Positions 7,072-10,782 of a DNA stretch of 10,782 nt are shown here, one piece after another. The notes under the pieces are model-generated. The model made no database searches, had not been told where the DNA came from, and worked only from the letters and a program-made list of their open reading frames with translations. The stretch is from Euperipatoides rowelli (lineage: Eukaryota; Onychophora; Udeonychophora; Euonychophora; Peripatopsidae). The stretch lies in the NCBI GenBank assembly GCA_003024985.2, contig PXIH01S0009743.1, one strand, 5' to 3'. How positions within the stretch are numbered: the first letter of the stretch is position 1; each line of letters starts with the position of its first letter. The translations under genes and the position numbers were made by a program.

Positions 7072-7538
7072 TGGGTGGTTGTTTACATTAAATATTCATA
7101 GTAATAATTGTGTATGTTTAGCAGAACTGATTTCAAATTTGATTTTTTATTCATCATTTCAATTGAACTGGAATTAGATGACTGATCTTTAAATAATATG
7201 TTTCTAGACTTAAGTAATCTTAAAATAGAGTAATTAATCCAATATGGGTTATTGATTTTTATGATTTTATTAACAAGAGGAAAGTAAGTAATATACAAAT
7301 GATACAAAAACTGATGAAAATTGCTGGCAGCTTGATATTATATTTTCTTCAAGACTTTTTAAACTAATTTATTATATTTAGATTTATTTTGTATACTTAT
7401 AGGCTTTAAATTTCTGATTCGTAAGTGGACATTGAGTAATGATAAAATGTATTTCCTGATATACTATCATTATAATGATATATGTTATTTGATTAAAAAT
7501 TATATCAGACCACAGTAGAATTGGCTAGAAACGGGGTA
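7072..7538. other. AT-rich stretch; one 16-bp palindrome, no gene
   Basis: I see no supported coding or RNA gene. A perfect 16-bp palindrome TATCATTATAATGATA lies at 7465-7480, but its AT-only centre makes chance plausible. Confidence 0.6.
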
Positions 7539-7781
7539 CAATAAGTGACATTTATCGCGTTTTTAACATCTGCGCATGTTTTTCTATCATAAGGGATGGC
7601 AGACGGTTGTGTCGAAATTATCGAAATCTATCAAAAAAGGTTCATTTCACCTCTTGATTGTTGAGGTGGGGCATAGTGGGTTTAATACGTAATAGGAATT
7701 ATGATTCATGGTTACGGTAAAGTTATGACTATAAAAAAAAAAAATAAAGATGCTATCCATTGACTAAAATGTCACTTATTG
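7539..7781. mobile_element. MITE-like segment with 15-bp perfect inverted ends
   Basis: CAATAAGTGACATTT (7539-7553) is repeated in exact inverse orientation at 7767-7781, bounding 243 bp. The ends are not simple sequence, so a perfect 15-bp match this close is unlikely by chance. The interior has noticeably more CpG (for example ATCGCG, CTGCGC, AGACGG, TGTCG) than its surroundings and no coding capacity. This fits a short non-autonomous DNA transposon. Against it, no target-site duplication is seen (flanks GGGGTA and GACTCT; a TA lies only on the left), so the superfamily is unknown and the boundaries could lie slightly further out. Confidence 0.55.
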
Positions 7782-7823
7782 GACTCTCGTGACAGTCAAT
7801 TTTTTTTTTTTTTTAAAAAAAAA
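7733..7823. repeat. A12 run, imperfect hairpin and T15A9 tract
   Basis: An A12 run (7733-7744) and a T15 run (7800-7814) flank a hairpin: TTGACT (7760-7765) pairs with AGTCAA (7794-7799), and GTCAC (7771-7775) pairs with GTGAC (7789-7793), with a five-base bulge and 13-base loop. A9 follows the T run. The right inverted end of the MITE-like segment sits inside this structure. Cruciform or foldback formation is possible; function is unknown. Confidence 0.6.
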
Positions 7824-8791
7824 GACTAATAACAAAAGTTGAGTGCAGTTATTAATAAATATAACTATTTATTCTATTACTGATTTGATTTGTTACTCTA
7901 TTTTTTTAAATTCCCATTACATAAAGTTACAGTGCATAAATTTTATGTATTTCCTCTAATAAGGCAGTTAACAAGTTTTTTTTTTTCACCCTCTTTAATA
8001 ACGTTAGAAGATTATAGTAAAATATTAAAATTTACCTGGGTGTCAATCGTTAAAATTAGGCTAATCTGCTTGCTAAGTTTTGTTAATTAACTGCCAATGT
8101 ATCAATTAATATGAGAAGGATAGAAAAAAATAAACAACTAATGCGATAATATTGACAAAACAAACTTGATTGTGATATTCTATTCAGGTAAAGTTGAGTT
8201 ATGCAATGGTGTGTAGTTCCTATTCTTATTAACCTATAATATTTTATTCAGGAAATACAATATTTTAGAAAATTTACAAGGTGAAGTTCGTACTTTATTT
8301 GGCATACGGTTTTAATAAAAACTAGTTAATTAAAAGTTATCAAATATTAAATAATAAAACGGCATTTTTTTAAAAAAAAAAACATTATTACGACTGTTTA
8401 TAACAATGGCATACCTAATAACATTTTAATTACATTCAGGTGATTATATTTTTCAAATCAAATGTTTCCGTGGAGGTGGTTAATTTATTCAGAAATGTTT
8501 TTTTAATAAAAATACTATACTAAAACGATCAAAAATTGCATAATTTTTTTTTTTTAAAAAGGCACTTTTTTTTTAATCCGCATATAGATAGGCTACTACA
8601 GAGGACCGTAAAGACTGAGTCATCTTTTAAAAAAAATATTACTAGCCATATCAGAATAACATAAACTTCAATGCCCCCATTATTTTCATATACTTTAAGC
8701 TAGTAATAATACCATGAGTGGCTTAGCTTAACATGTTAATCATTTTAATAATTCTCCCGTTCCCTTTGTGGCTTAAACAGCAATCTACTAA
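7824..8791. other. AT-rich non-coding stretch
   Basis: It contains several T and A homopolymer tracts (for example near 7977-7987, 8366-8382, 8544-8560 and 8568-8575). The 66-codon open frame at 7890-8090 shows no family features. No gene, RNA or clear repeat is supported. Confidence 0.6.
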
Positions 8792-8905
8792 ACCCATAGA
8801 GTAAGGACCCATTTTGACAAATTTGCCATTATTCTTGCAATCTGCTTACAAAGAGGAATCACTTATTTTTATTGGAATAAGTGGTGAAAAGCACTCTCTA
8901 TGGGT
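8792..8905. repeat. Nested inverted repeat (foldback-like)
   Basis: ACCCATAGAG (8792-8801) is inverted at 8896-8905, and near the right arm sits a hairpin CACTTATT / AATAAGTG (8860-8867 / 8876-8883) with an eight-base loop. Ten matching bases within about 100 bp can arise by chance in DNA of this length, and no target duplication is seen, so this is a weak candidate for a small foldback element. Confidence 0.35.
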
Positions 8906-9040
8906 AAAAAAAATAAGATAATTAAAGCTTCCTTAGCACCTTTTAACTCTTAAATTTATTTAAATCTAGTGCACAGATAGTTAAGGGATTAACAGCTGCA
9001 AATTTCAGCAGAGGCAGGGTACAAATAACAAATAGCAACT

Positions 9041-9076
9041 TCTGCCCCACTCCCCTTTCTTCCTCCCCCTCCCCCC
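9041..9076 (+). repeat. C-rich pyrimidine tract, G4-capable on minus strand
   Basis: The tract is almost pure pyrimidine (four C-runs of 4, 4, 5 and 6 among T and short spacers). The minus strand therefore has four G-runs with spacers of 1, 9 and 3 bases, compatible with a G-quadruplex with one long loop, or with triplex DNA. Confidence 0.65.
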
Positions 9077-9793
9077 GTAAAAATTTGAGAAGAAACTAGA
9101 CATCCTTTTAATTTTCAATTTTATTTCAATTATGAATAAGGATGTATTGTATATAAAGTGGGAAGGTTATATTTTAGCATTTGATATTTTAATCTCTGGT
9201 GGAAATTTTCAGACTGCGACTGCATGAAAGAAAACCCTATTTTTTAAGTCTGTTTCTATTAGTTGAATATGGCCTTAAGTCAACGTGAATTTAAAACAAT
9301 AAATAAAAGCGTATAGCAAAGTAATCGGAACCATTATAACCTAAACAAAAAAATTCAGTTCACTAAGTTTTAAAAATAAAAATGAATGATTTATTTGGCG
9401 TTAGAGTGATTTATTTTGGGTGTTAAAATACATTATAATCCTGATCAAATTATGTTTAAATTTCCCATTGAACCTGGAAATCGCTGTCTTTGAAAATGTA
9501 AGTTCAAGGTGAGTTTAAACAGCTGATGTGGTTAACATTAAATTTAGCTTCAGGAAAAATAGAATAAGATTATCCATCAAAGATTGGTCATAGACTTATT
9601 AATCGCCTAGAGCATATTCCATATCTAGAAAGGAGGACTAACCTTATTTTACATTTTATAATGATTAAACTTATTATTATTTTTTATAAATATATATTTT
9701 ATTTAAATGGTTGTACAAAACATTTGAAAAAAAAAAGTGAGTCAACTATTACATTATGGTTGATTAGCGAACAGGAAAGAAAATCAGGGTGGT

Positions 9794-9805
9794 GGGGGGG
9801 GGGGG
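9794..9805 (+). repeat. G12 homopolymer
   Basis: Twelve G follow GGGTGGT. Similar to the G13 run at 4491-4503; length is prone to sequencing error. Confidence 0.85.
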
Positions 9806-9938
9806 TTATTAATTAGAAACGTATTAATGAAGATTGAGAAGGAAAACGATAAAATCATCGATTACTTAATAATAATACATTAAGTTCATATTAAAAATTG
9901 AAATGGAAAGATCCTCCGTATTTGCACTTTCTGGAACT

Positions 9939-9948
9939 CCCCCCCCCC
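9939..9948 (+). repeat. C10 homopolymer
   Basis: Ten consecutive C in an otherwise AT-rich context, 133 bp after the G12 run. Confidence 0.85.
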
Positions 9949-10353
9949 AATAGGTTTATTTAAAAAAATAGTTTAATGGAAAAAAAAAAAAGAATAATTT
10001 CAAATTAATTTCTAAATAATTTGAAAATTAATAATCAAATCAACCCTCCTCCCACCTCCGAATTATTTTTTAATTTTGTATTAGAGCCAATTTCATTTGA
10101 CACCTTAAACAATGTCAGGCTAGTGGGGAGGCGGGACTCTGCCCTAGACTAGATGCCCTGTCCTTTTTGGAAAACATGTGTGTGCTTTATTTAAATTCTG
10201 CACGAAAGCTATCATCTTGCAAATAATTAATTACAGTATAACATTTCCACATTTTCGGTTATTGGTATTTTTATTCTATATGGGGATTTTCTTATATCGG
10301 TATTTATTGTATTTTTTTTTTTTTTTAAATCATACATTAAAATCCCTGACTCG

Positions 10354-10370
10354 TCCCTGAAATTCAGGGA
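10354..10370. repeat. 17-bp inverted repeat TCCCTGAA-A-TTCAGGGA
   Basis: Two perfect 8-base arms flank a single A. A related TCCCTGA lies just upstream (about 10343-10349). No known operator or element end is recognised. Confidence 0.6.
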
Positions 10371-10655
10371 TTCTGTCAAACCCTGCTCTGTCCTCACACC
10401 AACTTTAAAAAAATCATCCCCATCATCCCTACTCCTTAGCAGTTCAGTTTTAGCTTCACTTAGTCTTATCATGTACAAAATAATGAATTATTTAACAATC
10501 AATTTATCAAACTACACCCATTCAAGTGGTTTTTATTTATTTATTAAATTGGATTCTAAGCTTTTGTCACAAGAGTCAGAATAGAATTATTTACAAGCAC
10601 AGCAATGAGCTAAATATTGAAGTCTATTTCTTAAACAAAAACAGAATCTTGCCAA

Positions 10656-10753
10656 GGGGAAGTAGCTCAGTGGGTTGGCTGAACTGCTATGTATTCTTGG
10701 TATAAGCCAAGCTGGCGACATGGGTTCGCCGCTTGAGCTGTTCAGCCTTTTTT
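10656..10753 (+). ncRNA. tRNA-like Pol III unit, probable SINE head
   Basis: TAGCTCAGTGGG (10663-10674) is a textbook A box, and GGTTCGCCGC (10723-10732) a good B box. A T6 run (10748-10753) could end a Pol III transcript. It is not a functional tRNA: the A-to-B region is too long for a normal anticodon arm and instead folds into CTTGG/CCAAG (10696-10711) and GGCG/CGCC (10714-10730) hairpins. Two longer pairings, AGCTCA with TGAGCT (10664-10669 / 10734-10739) and GGCTGAAC with GTTCAGCC (10677-10684 / 10740-10747), cross each other, so they are alternatives or a pseudoknot. The sequence may continue as a SINE body past the window edge. It is unlike the 6736 SINE head. Confidence 0.6.
10748..10753 (+). 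terminator. Possible Pol III T6 terminator
   Basis: Six T follow the 3' arm GTTCAGCC of the tRNA-like unit. RNA polymerase III stops at runs of four or more T, so the transcript could end here; if the unit is a SINE head, readthrough would be needed for a full-length copy. Confidence 0.45.
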
Positions 10754-10782
10754 CAACTTGTCTTTCTTCTGAAAGATAGGAA

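Larger units (their letters stand above)
8906..10652. other. AT-rich non-coding stretch with homopolymer tracts
   Basis: Apart from the tracts listed separately, nothing gene-like is supported. Open frames at 10178-10360 (plus) and 10227-10478 (minus) overlap a T/A homopolymer near 10311-10326 and carry no recognised motif. Confidence 0.6.

Noticed and set aside
7083-7307. 74-codon minus-strand frame as a gene
   Set aside because: Asn/Ile/Tyr-rich low-complexity translation typical of AT-rich non-coding DNA.
7465-7480. 16-bp AT palindrome as an operator or element end
   Set aside because: Nearly all A/T, single copy, and no flanking context.
7890-8090. 66-codon plus-strand frame as a gene
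   Set aside because: Phe/Leu-rich translation of AT-rich DNA, without motif or context.
9794-9948. G12 and C10 runs as ends of one inverted element
   Set aside because: Sequence beside the homopolymers is not complementary, so the pairing would rest on the runs alone.
10227-10478. 83-codon minus-strand frame as a gene
   Set aside because: It crosses a T/A homopolymer (a lysine run in translation), has no recognisable domain and no start or splice support.
10656-10753. A functional tRNA gene
   Set aside because: No proper acceptor pairing or anticodon arm, and the A-to-B region folds into non-tRNA hairpins.

Overview
This window looks like ordinary but mobile-element-dense nuclear DNA of an animal, probably an invertebrate. 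Three observations support this: the strongly AT-rich background; a decayed Ty1/copia retrotransposon whose primer-binding site is an exact complement of the anticodon arm of the animal initiator tRNA-Met; and two tRNA-derived sequences with RNA polymerase III A and B boxes. I see no intact host protein-coding gene, rRNA gene, bacterial operon or CRISPR array. I cannot name the species.

Region 1 (1-4392) is a single plus-strand copia-like element. Its order is a 5' LTR (about 22-244), half-tRNA primer-binding site (248-261), leader, Gag with a broken zinc knuckle, protease (DSGAT), GAG-pre-integrase, integrase (HHCC and D,D35E), an AT-hook-like linker, reverse transcriptase (YVDD) and RNase H. 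It is dead: I count about twelve in-frame stops and about a dozen frame changes. Two small tandem duplications (13 and 16 bp) lie at frame breaks. No 3' LTR is recognisable.

Region 2 (4393-6150) starts with a 13-G run, then an unrecognised protein-like reading frame (4560-4919, two internal stops) behind a good splice-acceptor-like tract and a strong start context. This runs directly into a satellite of about 140 bp per unit (4911-5874). Its unit variants alternate A-B-B-A-B-B-A, which suggests a three-unit higher-order repeat. A 25-26 bp minisatellite follows (5939-6150).

Region 3 (6151-10782) is mostly AT-rich non-coding DNA. It holds a SINE of about 325 bp with perfect 11-bp target-site duplications and an odd 5' UUCG hairpin (6736-7060), a 243-bp segment bounded by perfect 15-bp inverted repeats (7539-7781, MITE-like), a nested foldback (8792-8905), homopolymer and homopyrimidine tracts, and a tRNA-like Pol III unit at the right edge (about 10656-10753) that is probably the head of another SINE.

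The parts do not form a working pathway. The window records successive insertions and tandem expansions. The items most worth follow-up are the dated SINE insertion, the unknown frame next to the satellite, and the candidate MITE.
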